Below are positions 16,614 through 24,709 of a DNA stretch of 64,000 nucleotides, piece by piece; positions within the stretch are counted from its first letter, which is position 1; each line of letters opens with the position of its first letter. The stretch is from positions 1 through 64,000 of the forward strand of contig JAFXOX010000081.1 in assembly GCA_017528345.1 (NCBI GenBank). Reading direction: 5' to 3'. The stretch comes from Desulfovibrio sp. (GTDB taxonomy: Bacteria; Desulfobacterota; Desulfovibrionia; Desulfovibrionales; Desulfovibrionaceae). The translations under genes and the position numbers were made by a program. Below the pieces are notes generated by a model that was not told where the DNA came from, ran no database searches, and saw nothing but the letters and a program-made list of their open reading frames with translations.

Positions 16614-16850
16614 ATGGAGTCTATTCAAGGATATTATGATGGCTTTACTATTAAGCCAATCGGAAGGTTTGATGCAAAACCTAATCAAAAAGTTTTAATT
16701 ACTATTCTAGAAGAATTTATTGAGCCTACTAAACCAGCGTACAAAAATGGGTTGAAAGGCGTTTTCTCTGAATATGCAAATCCTGATTTAGTGGATAAAG
16801 AAAAATATGCTTGGGAGCACGCAATGGTAGAGAAACATGATAATGTTTGA
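16614..16850 (+). CDS. Probable antitoxin of a PIN-domain module
   Basis: A 78-residue, very AT-rich gene starts behind an AAAAAAAGTAGG stretch. It encodes MESIQGYYDGFTIKPIGRFD and onward. Such short proteins with an N-terminal strand pattern, followed by a region rich in Glu/Lys (EYANPDLVDKEKYAWEHA), are commonly VapB-like partners of PIN toxins. Its stop overlaps the start of the PIN gene by 14 bases, so the two are translationally coupled. The family of the antitoxin itself is not certain. Confidence 0.65.
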   Translation: MESIQGYYDGFTIKPIGRFDAKPNQKVLITILEEFIEPTKPAYKNGLKGVFSEYANPDLVDKEKYAWEHAMVEKHDNV

Positions 16851-17202
16851 TGCAAATATGATATTTAGGTATTTGTTGTATGATAATAAAGAAATGGCTA
16901 GTGAGGCAGAAAAATACTTGAATACAAGAAGTGTTATAGTTACGATTGAAATTGTTGCTGAGGTGGTATATGTATTGAAGGGTGTATATTTGATTGAAAG
17001 AGAAATGATATCAGAAAAAATAAAATTATTTTTAGATTTAGTTATTTGTCATAAAAAAGATATTTTATGTATTGCTTTAGATGTTTTTGGAGAAAATAAT
17101 CTTGATTTCATTGATTGTGTTCTTTATGCGTATTACATAAAAGAAAATATTGAGATTGCTATATTTGATAAAAAGCTCTTAAAATTATTGTCAATAAATT
17201 AA
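16837..17202 (+). CDS. PIN-domain ribonuclease toxin (VapC-like)
   Basis: The 121-residue protein has the acidic pattern of PIN nucleases: Asp5 in MFDANMIFRYL, a Glu in TIEIVAEVVYVL (~residue 40), Asp residues in NLDFIDCVLYAYY (~91) and a last Asp in FDKKLLKL (~110). These residues bind the metal for RNA cleavage. The gene overlaps the preceding small gene, the normal arrangement of an antitoxin-toxin pair. The codon composition is far more AT-rich than the flanking hicAB and island genes, indicating a separate transfer. Confidence 0.82.
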   Translation: MIMFDANMIFRYLLYDNKEMASEAEKYLNTRSVIVTIEIVAEVVYVLKGVYLIEREMISEKIKLFLDLVICHKKDILCIALDVFGENNLDFIDCVLYAYYIKENIEIAIFDKKLLKLLSIN

Positions 17203-17580
17203 TGTTTTTAAAACAAGCTGATATTATTTGTATAGAATATATATGGTTGTAGAAAAATATCAAATTAATATATTAAAAAAAGGTATAGTTACTTAAAAGA
17301 TATCGTAGTAAAGTTGTCGCAAAAAATAACGAACATTTTTAAGTGTTTTAATCGTAAAATATTTTCGAAATAACTTCATGGATGTGTACTAAACTCTCCA
17401 ATGAACTATAATTTTTTATACTCTGACTCATCTTTTTGAGAACGTAGATGATCTGATAATTTTAGTTTCAGTTATACTTTGATACAAGCTGATGAAACTG
17501 TATAGTACATCTTTTCTCCCTGGCAATAATTAAAGATGGAATATTAACTCCCATTACTCCTGGGCTTAGCGTCCATAGTC
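17203..17580. other. AT-rich intergenic stretch
   Basis: About 380 bases after the PIN toxin with no gene, repeat or clear terminator. AT-rich to about 17500, then GC-rich from the recombinase remnant onward, marking another composition boundary. Confidence 0.4.
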
Positions 17581-17790
17581 TCAAGGCCTCGTAAATGCAG
17601 GCATGTTACTGCTTTTCTGTCTGGCAAGGAGCTTGTAGACGGTCTGCCGCACGATGCCGTAGCGTCGCGCGATGTACGATACGGACATGCCGTTCGCCTT
17701 CAGTTGCGGCCTTGAATCGTGACCGCTTGCCGAGGTAGCGGCCTGCGGCCTTTGCCTTTTACGGAACATCGAAAGCGAGAAACGCCAGCC
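17581..17790 (-). pseudogene. Remnant of a serine recombinase C-terminus
   Basis: The minus strand encodes NGMSVSYIARRYGIVRQTVY KLLA, the helix-turn-helix that ends Hin/Tn3-type resolvases. Immediately before it, in another frame, is GRYLGKRSRFKAAT, which resembles the basic arm before that helix-turn-helix. The catalytic domain is missing and the two parts are frameshifted. This is a decayed end of a resolvase or invertase, likely from a transposon at the edge of the accessory island. Confidence 0.55.
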
Positions 17791-17886
17791 GTGGCAACGG
17801 TTTCCCGCAATCCGCCTGGGCGGCATAAGGAACGCCCGTGCGCTTCGCGCGGAAAGCGCCCGACGGGCGCGACAAAGGCATGTCAG

Positions 17887-18426
17887 CTATTTCGTTTCTT
17901 CCTTGGGCTTGTCCTTCGGTGTCTCGCCGCCCTCACGCTTCTTGACCTGTACAGCAGGCAGGGGCTTGAATTCCAGCACTCGGGCATTCATGGCGGCGAC
18001 GATCTCGGCGGTGATATCCGCTCCGGCATCCGAGGCCAGCAGGTTCTGCTTTGAAGTCACGGCAACGGCCTTCTTGGTGGCCCGCCACTTCTCGCATTCC
18101 TCCTGCAAGAGCTTCATGACCAAGGCATTGGCGGAATTCTCTTCGGCGGCCATCTGACGGTTCAGGGCGGTCAGGCCCTCGGCAATCGCCTTGCGGCGTT
18201 CTGTCTCGGGAGCGTCCTTCCATTCCTTTTCAAGATCGTCCATGCCCTTTTGCAGAACGGCCCGCGCCTCTTCCAGATGCTTTCTGGCGGCCTGCGCCGG
18301 TACGGATTCGCGCATGACGCGCTCGACATCCACGATGCCCATGAGCGGACCGGATTGCTTGTCAAATTCACAGCCGGCAAGGGCAAGGCAAAGAAGCAGC
18401 AGAAATACGGAAAAGCCTTGTTTCAT
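17887..18426 (-). CDS. OmpH/Skp-like putative lipoprotein
   Basis: The 179-residue protein opens with a lipoprotein signal (MKQGFSVFLLLLCLALAGCE; lipobox LAGC, Cys19), so it should be anchored in the envelope. The mature part starts GIVDVERVMRESVPAQAARK, which matches the start of OmpH/Skp-like chaperones, and continues as a long charged helix to a Lys/Glu-rich tail. Skp-type proteins hold unfolded outer-membrane proteins in the periplasm. A remnant of an autotransporter barrel lies just upstream. It starts 8 bases after the DUF3467 gene, so the two form an operon. Confidence 0.72.
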   Translation of the reverse strand: MKQGFSVFLLLLCLALAGCEFDKQSGPLMGIVDVERVMRESVPAQAARKHLEEARAVLQKGMDDLEKEWKDAPETERRKAIAEGLTALNRQMAAEENSANALVMKLLQEECEKWRATKKAVAVTSKQNLLASDAGADITAEIVAAMNARVLEFKPLPAVQVKKREGGETPKDKPKEETK

Positions 18427-18434
18427 GGCAACCT

Positions 18435-18752
18435 TCAGTTGATGTTGTCCTTGGGCACGGCAAACTGCCCCCGATACTGTTCAAGCGCCATCCGCAACGA
18501 TTCGGCAAGCCGGGCTGCATTCCCGATTGTCATGCCAAGGCACACCTGCGGCTGCACGGACAAAAGCGCACCTTTTTCATCGTTCATGGGAGTGCTTACG
18601 CAGGCGGTTATCAGCAGTTCATCCGTCGTGAACTGCGTATGGAAGGTATTGGCGTACAGCGTTTTCATGCCGGGGGCAGGCTGTATGACAACACGGCCCA
18701 CGGCGGCATTTTCGGATTCCGTTGACAGCGTTCCGTTTCCAGCGTCTCTCAT
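18435..18752 (-). CDS. DUF3467-like protein
   Basis: A 105-residue cytoplasmic protein with the pattern of DUF3467: YANTFHTQFTTDELLITAC in the middle and a C-terminal MTIGNAARLAESLRMALEQY segment ending soon after YRGQF. The function of this family is not established. It lies first in a two-gene minus-strand operon with the Skp-like lipoprotein. The N-terminus has a Pro/Gly-rich stretch (VIQPAPGMKTLYANTF). No signal peptide is seen. Confidence 0.62.
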   Translation of the reverse strand: MRDAGNGTLSTESENAAVGRVVIQPAPGMKTLYANTFHTQFTTDELLITACVSTPMNDEKGALLSVQPQVCLGMTIGNAARLAESLRMALEQYRGQFAVPKDNIN

Positions 18753-18826
18753 GGCACGATCTCCGTGAGTGTCATATCACCATCAGTCAAAGCAAGACGG
18801 GCCGGATTTCCCCGGCTCTCTTCGCA

Positions 18827-19335
18827 TCAGAATTCGTAACGGAACGTGGCGTACACGCCGTGCTGGGTGCTTTTCTCGCCGGCGTCGAGGCTGTAGTTCA
18901 GGCTCAGCTTGACGTTGTCCTTCGAGAATTCAAGGCCTGCCGTGCCGCCGTAGGTGACGTAGTCCAGCGTCTGGCTCCGCATGGTCGCGGGTTCGCTTAC
19001 GCCCGCGAAGCGCACGCCGGCTTTCGACTCGATGTCGCCTGCGTTAGGCGTCACCCGCAGGTCGATGCTCGGCTTGACGCGCCATGCGCCCGCATCGAAG
19101 CTCTTTGAGAAGGTCACGCCGACGGGGAACGACCAGATGTCCTGATGGTAGGCGTCGCCTTCCAGCACGGTCAAGCCGCCGCTTTCCATGTCGTAGCCGT
19201 TGACGTTTACGTGCGTATAACGCACGCCTGCGTGCGGGGTGATATCGACGAAGTCTGTACGGAACGTGTACTCGGCGCGAAGTCCTGCCGAAATTGCCCA
19301 TGATGAAATGTCGGCGCTCAAGTCAGCCATTTGCA
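18827..19335 (-). pseudogene. C-terminal fragment of an autotransporter beta-barrel
   Basis: The minus strand encodes about 165 residues of alternating strands typical of autotransporter translocator barrels (SWAISAGLRAEYTFRTDFVD, ITPHAGVRYTHVNVNGYDME, and others). It ends with the signature C-terminal aromatic FRYEF. The passenger and the first part of the barrel are missing. Homology stops near 19335, where a receiver-domain fragment begins on the other strand. It is therefore a truncated relic, although an open frame continues to 19453. Confidence 0.8.
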
Positions 19336-19629
19336 TGGCGCCTGAACGCCGATCTTGCCATCGAGCTGCTCTCTCATGAAGGCTTCCAAGTCGACCGCGC
19401 GAACGACGGCGACGTCTGCGTCTCCATGCTTTCGCAGGCTCCGGCGGGAACATGGAACGCCGTCCTGATGGACATACAGATGCAGAAGTGGGTTCGTCTT
19501 CGACCTGACGAAGGCGGACGAGGATTTCGTCGTACGGATAGGCGAAGGCGGCATCTCCGTAGAGGAAGTCGCTGTATGGCTTGAAAAGAAACGAAAAAGC
19601 CTCTCCGTTACCGAAGAGGCTGTCGCATA
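19336..19629 (+). pseudogene. Fused fragments: response-regulator receiver piece and an unknown C-terminus
   Basis: From about 19340 the plus strand reads NADLAIELLSHEGFQVDRAN and continues to NAVLMDIQMQ. This is the middle of a two-component receiver domain with the phospho-acceptor Asp in LMDIQM. It ends abruptly near 19490. A different frame then reads FDLTKADEDFVVRIGEGG and onward to SVTEEAVA, stopping at 19629, which looks like the last ~45 residues of another protein I do not recognise. Neither part can be functional. They mark a recombination junction with the autotransporter fragment. Confidence 0.65.
19594..19621 (-). terminator. Terminator of the exported 145-aa gene
   Basis: On the minus strand AGCCTCT pairs with AGAGGCT across a 10-base loop (19598-19621) and runs into five T residues (19594-19598 complement). 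It lies 23 bases after the stop at 19645. Confidence 0.75.
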
Positions 19630-19644
19630 GATTTGCGAGAACTG

Positions 19645-20082
19645 CTATTGTTTGACGCTCTTAAAAATGTCCATCATCACGTCGCGCTTCTCGCCCAGGA
19701 GCAAGACAGCCATGAAGAGTTCCCCTGTTTCCACCGTGAGTACGCCGGCGGGTATGCCATCCTTTTTGCCGTCGAGGAAGACGGCGCCCTTATCGACATT
19801 TTCCTTTATGTCGGTAATCTTTGCACCGTCGGCAAACATCTTGGCCGCATCCTTGAGGGGAATGTTTTTGTTCACCGGCATGAACTGAATGGTGATGCAG
19901 TTGTTGCCGTCAGCGGTCTGAACGGCACAGCCGTCAGGTATGGCCTGCCCTTTCCAACCGTCAGGAACAGAAACGGAAAACTTTCCGAACTTGCTGTCGT
20001 AGGTTTCTGTTCCAGCCAATGCAGGTGATACTGCAATAGACAGGACTGCGGCAATGAGCAGTGAGAAGACAATGTTTTTCAT
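19645..20082 (-). CDS. Exported hypothetical protein (PsbP/DcrB-like)
   Basis: From the ATG at 20082, preceded by AAAGGTG, the protein has 145 residues. The signal peptide (MKNIVFSLLIAAVLSIAVSP, cut after ALA) sends it to the periplasm. The mature part (KFGKFSVSVPDGWKGQAIPD, later VFLDGKKDGIPAGVLTVETG) resembles the short PsbP/DcrB-like beta-rich fold of bacterial exported proteins. It has its own terminator at 19594-19621. No enzymatic motif is visible. It is one of several small exported proteins in this island. Confidence 0.7.
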   Translation of the reverse strand: MKNIVFSLLIAAVLSIAVSPALAGTETYDSKFGKFSVSVPDGWKGQAIPDGCAVQTADGNNCITIQFMPVNKNIPLKDAAKMFADGAKITDIKENVDKGAVFLDGKKDGIPAGVLTVETGELFMAVLLLGEKRDVMMDIFKSVKQ

Positions 20083-20313
20083 GAAAGACACCTTTACGTA
20101 ACAGTGTTGACAAATAATGGGTATGCCACAATCTACCAGATAGAATTTATATACGTGCTCTTTTTTGGTGTCAATTCCAGTGAAAGGTTAACAGACTGCA
20201 TAAGGTTCACACCTACGCCCGTGAGTTGAACAGTTTTCTCGAGGGACTTTTCTTTGAAAAGCTATTCGGCGGATGCTAATCTCGAAACAGATGTTAATGC
20301 GTACGCCGAACCA

Positions 20314-20353
20314 AAAATAAAGACCTACTCATTAATGGAGCAGGCCTTTATTT
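20314..20353 (-). terminator. Terminator of the DUF2846-like gene
   Basis: A long near-perfect stem (AAAATAAAG at the left, CTTTATTTT at the right, with inner CCT/AGG pairs) lies just after the stop of the minus-strand gene and contains the T-run. Confidence 0.7.
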
Positions 20354-20364
20354 TACCTATGTTA

Positions 20365-20862
20365 TTATTCTAATTTTTTATTATATTCATTTAATTCGTT
20401 TGCTAATTTAGAACCTGGGATTAATTTTACTTTCTTTAGTTTTGGCTTAATTTTTTCAAAATCATCTTTTTTACTAGTTAAACCTATTGAAAAAAAACCT
20501 TCATTTTTAATTTCTAAGTAGTAGTTTTTATTGGGTTTAAATTCTTCATAAGTAGAAAATCTCTCTATTGGTACTGTTGCAATATTACAGTCTCCTACAG
20601 GAAGAATAAATGTTGAATATGTATTAAAATAAATAACATGAGATGCTTTCTTGTTTAAAGTTATGTAAAGGCTTTCTAAATTTGGATTTTCATTACCTAC
20701 AGCATAAATATATAATACTGCATGTTTACCATCTGGCAAGGGGTCTGGTTCATTTGTTTCTTGATAAGAACTTTCAAAATCTTTGATATCCGCTAGTACT
20801 ACAGTAGGTTCAGTAAAAATAAATAGAGTTAGCAATAAGAGTAAATAGTTAATGATTTTCAT
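20365..20862 (-). CDS. Exported DUF2846-like protein
   Basis: The likely start is the ATG at 20862, giving about 165 residues with a signal peptide (MKIINYLLLLLTLFIFTEPT, cut after VLA). The mature part contains KHAVLYIYAVGNENPNLESL and VIYFNTYSTFILPVGDCNIA, the strand pattern of the DUF2846 family of small bacterial surface/periplasmic proteins. The gene is very AT-rich compared with the genes on both sides (17.9-20.1 kb and 21.6-24.5 kb), indicating a separate origin. Function is unknown; an immunity or envelope role is possible. Confidence 0.65.
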   Translation of the reverse strand: MKIINYLLLLLTLFIFTEPTVVLADIKDFESSYQETNEPDPLPDGKHAVLYIYAVGNENPNLESLYITLNKKASHVIYFNTYSTFILPVGDCNIATVPIERFSTYEEFKPNKNYYLEIKNEGFFSIGLTSKKDDFEKIKPKLKKVKLIPGSKLANELNEYNKKLE

Positions 20863-20992
20863 TAGTACCCCTTTAGTAAGAAATAGCTGTACTCCAAGCA
20901 ACTCCAGCCAGTGACGATTGCGCTTTCTAAACTACCCCTCCACCACCTTCAGCGCAAGCAAAATGTTCACGACTGGACGAATTCAGGCGAAT

Positions 20993-21238
20993 TCACATTT
21001 CAAGCGCAAGGTTTCGGGCGCAAGCACGAATTTCTCCTGAAAAGCAATCCTGTGCTGTTTTCCATCCGAGGACCTTTCTCGGCCGCTTGTTTATACGAAA
21101 GACCGCAGTCCAGTACAAATCTCGCTGCGTTACTTTCGAGAAATCCGTCTTCTTCGGGTAGCATTCCCGCAGGAGGCCGTTTGTGTTCTGGTTGCTCCCT
21201 TTCTGCCAAGGGCTTGGGGATCCGCGATATAACGGCAC
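20993..21238 (-). pseudogene. C-terminal fragment of an IS30-family transposase
   Basis: The minus strand reads SPWQKGSNQNTNGLLRECYP then KKTDFSKVTQRDL and INKRPRKVLGWKTAQDCFSG, the hallmark C-terminal third of IS30 transposases, including the catalytic Glu region (usually NENTNGLLR; here the Glu is replaced by Gln). The N-terminal two thirds are absent. The fragment is not functional. Confidence 0.85.
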
Positions 21239-21363
21239 ATTGAGACGTTATTCGATTTCGGCATACCTCGCAAATTCTTTCCCCCGATTTCCTGTCAACG
21301 ACTTTATCGTTCATACTGGAAGATGGTGCGCAAAGGAAAGAATCACCTTCAAAAAATTTTAGG

Positions 21364-21400
21364 AATCAGGTACCACCGCCTCTGGCGGTGGTACCTGATT
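21364..21400. repeat. Perfect 17-bp inverted repeat
   Basis: AATCAGGTACCACCGCC at 21364-21380 pairs perfectly with 21384-21400 across a 3-base loop. It lies exactly between the IS30 and IS110 remnants. It could be the end hairpin of a lost IS200/IS605-type element or a terminator. Confidence 0.7.
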
Positions 21401-21592
21401 TTACAACTATTATCTCTGAGCATTGGGATGAGTTCAGTGGCGATTTAAAACGAATCCTTGAGGATAATTATTCTGAATACTTGGATTTACAAAATAAGAT
21501 CATGGATATTGATAGGCATATCAAAAATAACGCAAAGAATAATGAACAATGTTGCCAGCTACAGGAAATCAACGGAATGGGTCCATTAACCG
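21401..21592 (+). pseudogene. Internal fragment of an IS110-family transposase
   Basis: The plus strand reads TTIISEHWDEFSGDLKRILE and DNYSEYLDLQNKIMDIDRHI, ending LQEINGMGPLTA. This is the linker and start of the second domain of IS110 transposases. The same DNYSEYL segment occurs in the larger IS110 remnant at 28878-29513. Both the DEDD domain and the Ser-containing end are missing. The fragment joins the HigA-like gene directly. Confidence 0.8.
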
Positions 21593-21832
21593 CTTGGCAT
21601 GACGGCGACGGCTTTCGCATCGCACATCGGCGTATCGCGGAAGACTGTCTCCGCGATCCTCAACGGGCGCGCCCCCCTCACTGTGGCCATGGCCCTGCGC
21701 CTTTCCCGCGCATTCGGCACCACTCCCGACCTCTGGCTGAACCTTCAGCAGAAAGTCGACCTCTGGAACGCCCTTCAGGCGCAGGGTTCATGGACGGAAA
21801 TCAAGCCGCTTCTGGCTTCGGAAACCGTATAA
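21590..21832 (+). CDS. HigA-like antitoxin, 5' truncated
   Basis: The frame from the in-frame PLG-ATG at 21599 encodes 77 residues (MTATAFASHIGVSRKTVSAI and LNGRAPLTVAMALRLSRAFG, ending LLASETV). This is the helix-turn-helix core and C-terminus of HigA/VapI-type antitoxins. The usual first ~20 residues (THPGEIL-type motif) are missing, and the homology starts at 21590, where the IS110 fragment ends. No HigB toxin gene is adjacent. The remaining protein could still be made from 21599, but no ribosome site is evident, so it may be an orphan relic. Confidence 0.7.
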   Translation, partial: PLGMTATAFASHIGVSRKTVSAILNGRAPLTVAMALRLSRAFGTTPDLWLNLQQKVDLWNALQAQGSWTEIKPLLASETV

Positions 21833-21846
21833 CCACGGAGGAAAAC

Positions 21847-22056
21847 ATGGAAACAATTGTTCGCGCCCTGCATTCGACCCTGTCCGTCATGCGGTCCACA
21901 GTGATCGGATTGTCATCAGGCCAGACCGATATCTTCGAGGGGAGCATGCTCCTCAACAGGGAACGTGCGAAATTCATCGCGGCGGCGAAAGCGCTCCGCC
22001 TTGAGGCCGAGATGCGCTGGGCGGCCTTCGACGCGCTCTTCAGCAAGACTGCGTGA
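21847..22056 (+). CDS. Small hypothetical protein
   Basis: A 69-residue protein starts at 21847 with a strong GGAGG site 6 bases before the ATG. It reads METIVRALHSTLSVMRSTVI and ends FDALFSKTA. It is helical, without signal peptide, and belongs to no family I recognise. It follows the HigA-like stop by 14 bases, so it was probably in the same operon. The stop is 150 bases before the ankyrin gene. Confidence 0.6.
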   Translation: METIVRALHSTLSVMRSTVIGLSSGQTDIFEGSMLLNRERAKFIAAAKALRLEAEMRWAAFDALFSKTA

Positions 22057-22205
22057 GGAGAACACGCTTAAAGGGAATACATGCCCCAATCGAGCAGGCG
22101 TGGCCGGATTCCCGGCCCGCGTCTCTCACACCACCTGATATGAAAAGACAACAACCACCTCCCGCCTCCGAGAGATCTGTGGAGCCTGGCGCAAGGAGAT
22201 CGAAC

Positions 22206-24515
22206 ATGCTGAAGCAATGCCTCTTGGCATCGGCCATTATTCTGCTGCTGGAAACGACGGCTTGGGCGAACATCTGGAAAGCGGCGGAGAATGGTGATGT
22301 GCAGACCGTCCTGAAGGAGATCGCAGACGGCGCGGACGTGAACGCGAGGGACGAGCACCAATGGATGCCCCTGCACTTGGCGACGGAAGCGGGCAATGCG
22401 GAAATGGTCAGGCTCCTTATTGCCAAGGGGGCGGACGTGAATGCAAGAGGCTGGAACGACGAGACGCCACTGCATCGGGCCGTGTTTTGGGGGAAAGCCG
22501 ACATGATCGATCTGCTTTTAGCCAATGGCGCGGACGTGAACGCGAAAGACTGCCAGGGCAGGACGCCGCTGATCTCCGCTGGGAGTTGCCACACAGCCGC
22601 CGTCGTGAAATCGCTTCTTGCCGGGGGCGCGAACGTGAACGCGAAAGACAAGTTCGGCTTGACACCGCTCCATGAAGCGGCGGATTCCGGGAGTGCCGAG
22701 GCTGCGAAGCTGCTTCTTGAAAAAGGCGCCGAAGTGAACGCGAAGAGCGGCAGTGGAGAGACGCCGTTAAACAAGGCGATAAACAGCTGTTATGCAGACA
22801 TGGCCGCGCTGCTTATCACCCATGGCGCCGACGTGGCTTGCGACGGTAAATCAGGGCTGACTCTCCTGCATCGCGCCGTCATCTTGCGGGATGGCGAGAC
22901 GGCGGCTTCGCTCGCGGCACGCAGGGAGGTTGTCAGCCGAAAAGATGCGAAAGGCAGGACTCCGCTGCATCTTGCTGGAATTCTTGGCTATGCGGACATG
23001 GTCCGTCTGCTCCTTGCAAACGGCGCCGAAGTGAACGCGAAGGATAATGAAGGTCAGACGGCGCTGTCATTGGCGTTGGAGAAAGGCCGTGCGGATATTG
23101 TCAGCCTGATCCTTGATAGCGGGGCCGACGCTAACGCGAAAGACAAGAAAGGAAAGACCGCGCTGCACAAGGCGGCGGTTGCCGGCAATGCGGAAATTGC
23201 CGGGCTCCTCATCGCCAAGGGCGCGCAGGTGAACGTGAAAGACGCGGTCAATATGACGCCGCTGGAGAGCGCCGTGGACAACGGGCATGCGGACCTTGTC
23301 AGCCTGCTTATCGACAAAGGCGCCAACGTCAATGCGAAAGGTACGTATCACCAAACGCCGCTGCATAAGGCTGCGGATATAGGTCGCGTTGACATGGCCA
23401 GAATGCTGATCGCCAAGGGCGCCGACGTGAACGCAACAGATTATGGCGGCAATACGCCGCTTTGCATCGCCGCGGAAAAAGGCAACGCTGACATGGTCAG
23501 GCTGCTTCTCGCCAAGGGCGCGAATGTGAATGCGAAAGGCAAGGACGGCGTAACACCGCTGCATATAGCCGCGGATTATGGACGAATTGACGTTGTCGAA
23601 ACGCTCCTCGCCAAGGGCGCGAAAGTGAACGCAACAGATTATGGCGGCAATACGCCGCTTTGCATCGCCGCGGAAAAAGGCAACGCTGACATGGTCAGGC
23701 TGCTTCTCGCCAAGGGCGCGAATGTGAATGCGAAAGACAAGGACGACGTAACACCGCTGCATATAGCCGCGGATTATGGACGAATTGACGTTGTCGAAAC
23801 GCTCCTCGCCAAGGGCGCCGACGTGAACTCTAAAGATGATGGGGGCAGTACACCGCTCTCAATGGCCTCGGAAAGCGCCAGCACCAGCATGATTGAGCTG
23901 CTTCTCGCCAACGGCGCAGACGTGAACGCGAAAGATGAGGACGGCGTTACGCCGCTGCATAAAGCGAAGACTGAGGAGATAGCCAAGCTGCTCATTGAAA
24001 AAGGTGCCCGGGATACGCCGGATGAGGATGGCGAAACGGCGCTGCATGAGTTTTGCTTCAAATCCTTTGTTGACGCGGTCAGGCTCTTGATCGAGAAAGG
24101 CGCTGATGTAAACGCTAAAGACAGCGATGGCAGGACGCCATTGCACAGAACCGCTAACGGGGGGAATGCCTATATTGTCAGCCTGCTCGTTGCCAAGGGC
24201 GCAGACGTGAATGCGAATGATAGTGACGGCAGAACGCCGCTGCACATTGCGGCGGAACACATGCACGCGGACGCCGCCGAAGCGCTCATCGCCAGAGGAG
24301 CCGACGTGAACGCTAAAGACAAGTACGGCATGACGCCCCTGCACATCGCAGCTAAAGAGGGGAATGAGAATGAGGTGAAGCTCCTCATAGCTCATGGCGC
24401 GGGCAGGAACGCGAAAATCTCAGGCGGGGAATACGACGGCTGCACGCCGCTCGACATCGCGGAGAAGATGAAGTGGGAAGGAACAGTCAATCTGCTGAAA
24501 GCAGCAACGCCTTGA
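22206..24515 (+). CDS. Secreted ankyrin-repeat protein
   Basis: The start at 22206 (AAGGAG site, 7-base spacing) gives 769 residues. It begins with a signal peptide (MLKQCLLASAIILLLETTAW, cut after AWA) and then NIWKAAENGDVQTVLKEI, the capping repeat. More than 20 ankyrin repeats follow, each with the TPLHxAA and V-N-A-K-D signatures, to the end. No catalytic domain is present. Ankyrin repeats bind proteins, and export would place this one in the periplasm or outside. A 198-bp tandem duplication lies at 23430-23825. A paralogue (25776-28511) shares the signal peptide, cap and C-terminal GGEYDGCTPL segment. Immunity to a toxin or envelope binding are possible roles. Confidence 0.92.
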   Translation: MLKQCLLASAIILLLETTAWANIWKAAENGDVQTVLKEIADGADVNARDEHQWMPLHLATEAGNAEMVRLLIAKGADVNARGWNDETPLHRAVFWGKADMIDLLLANGADVNAKDCQGRTPLISAGSCHTAAVVKSLLAGGANVNAKDKFGLTPLHEAADSGSAEAAKLLLEKGAEVNAKSGSGETPLNKAINSCYADMAALLITHGADVACDGKSGLTLLHRAVILRDGETAASLAARREVVSRKDAKGRTPLHLAGILGYADMVRLLLANGAEVNAKDNEGQTALSLALEKGRADIVSLILDSGADANAKDKKGKTALHKAAVAGNAEIAGLLIAKGAQVNVKDAVNMTPLESAVDNGHADLVSLLIDKGANVNAKGTYHQTPLHKAADIGRVDMARMLIAKGADVNATDYGGNTPLCIAAEKGNADMVRLLLAKGANVNAKGKDGVTPLHIAADYGRIDVVETLLAKGAKVNATDYGGNTPLCIAAEKGNADMVRLLLAKGANVNAKDKDDVTPLHIAADYGRIDVVETLLAKGADVNSKDDGGSTPLSMASESASTSMIELLLANGADVNAKDEDGVTPLHKAKTEEIAKLLIEKGARDTPDEDGETALHEFCFKSFVDAVRLLIEKGADVNAKDSDGRTPLHRTANGGNAYIVSLLVAKGADVNANDSDGRTPLHIAAEHMHADAAEALIARGADVNAKDKYGMTPLHIAAKEGNENEVKLLIAHGAGRNAKISGGEYDGCTPLDIAEKMKWEGTVNLLKAATP
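23430..23825 (+). repeat. 198-bp tandem duplication inside the ankyrin gene
   Basis: Two almost identical 198-bp units (23430-23627 and 23628-23825) each encode two ankyrin repeats (NATDYGGNTPLCIAAEKGNA and onward). Only a few codons differ (for example KGKDGV versus KDKDDV). The period keeps the reading frame, so the protein grew by two repeats recently. Confidence 0.95.
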
Positions 24516-24587
24516 GAAGACACTGATTGAAATTGAGGGGAGCGGCAAGTGCACCAGCTTTTTTTCGTCGCCGTAGAAGCAAAAAGA

Positions 24588-24612
24588 GACCCACCGGCCT
24601 AGCCGGTGGGTC
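24588..24612. repeat. Hairpin at the end of an IS200/IS605-type remnant
   Basis: GACCCACCGGC at 24588-24598 pairs perfectly with 24602-24612 across CTA. IS200/IS605 elements carry such subterminal hairpins, and a Y1 transposase remnant lies next to it. It could also terminate the ankyrin transcript. Confidence 0.65.
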
Positions 24613-24709
24613 TTCTTATGCGCCTGTAAGGCTCTCTTACTAGCGGCATCTAAAAGGTGCTTACGCGGTCTGACATTCGCATATCTGTTACTTGCGACCC
24701 GTAAACGGG

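Noticed and set aside
23430-23825. CRISPR-like regular repeats in the ankyrin genes
   Set aside because: The period is a codon-phased ~99 or 198 bases and encodes ankyrin repeats; no unique spacers.
22068-24388. Minus-strand frames opposite the ankyrin genes
   Set aside because: Repetitive antisense shadows of ankyrin repeats (recurring FTSAPLA-type strings), not real proteins.
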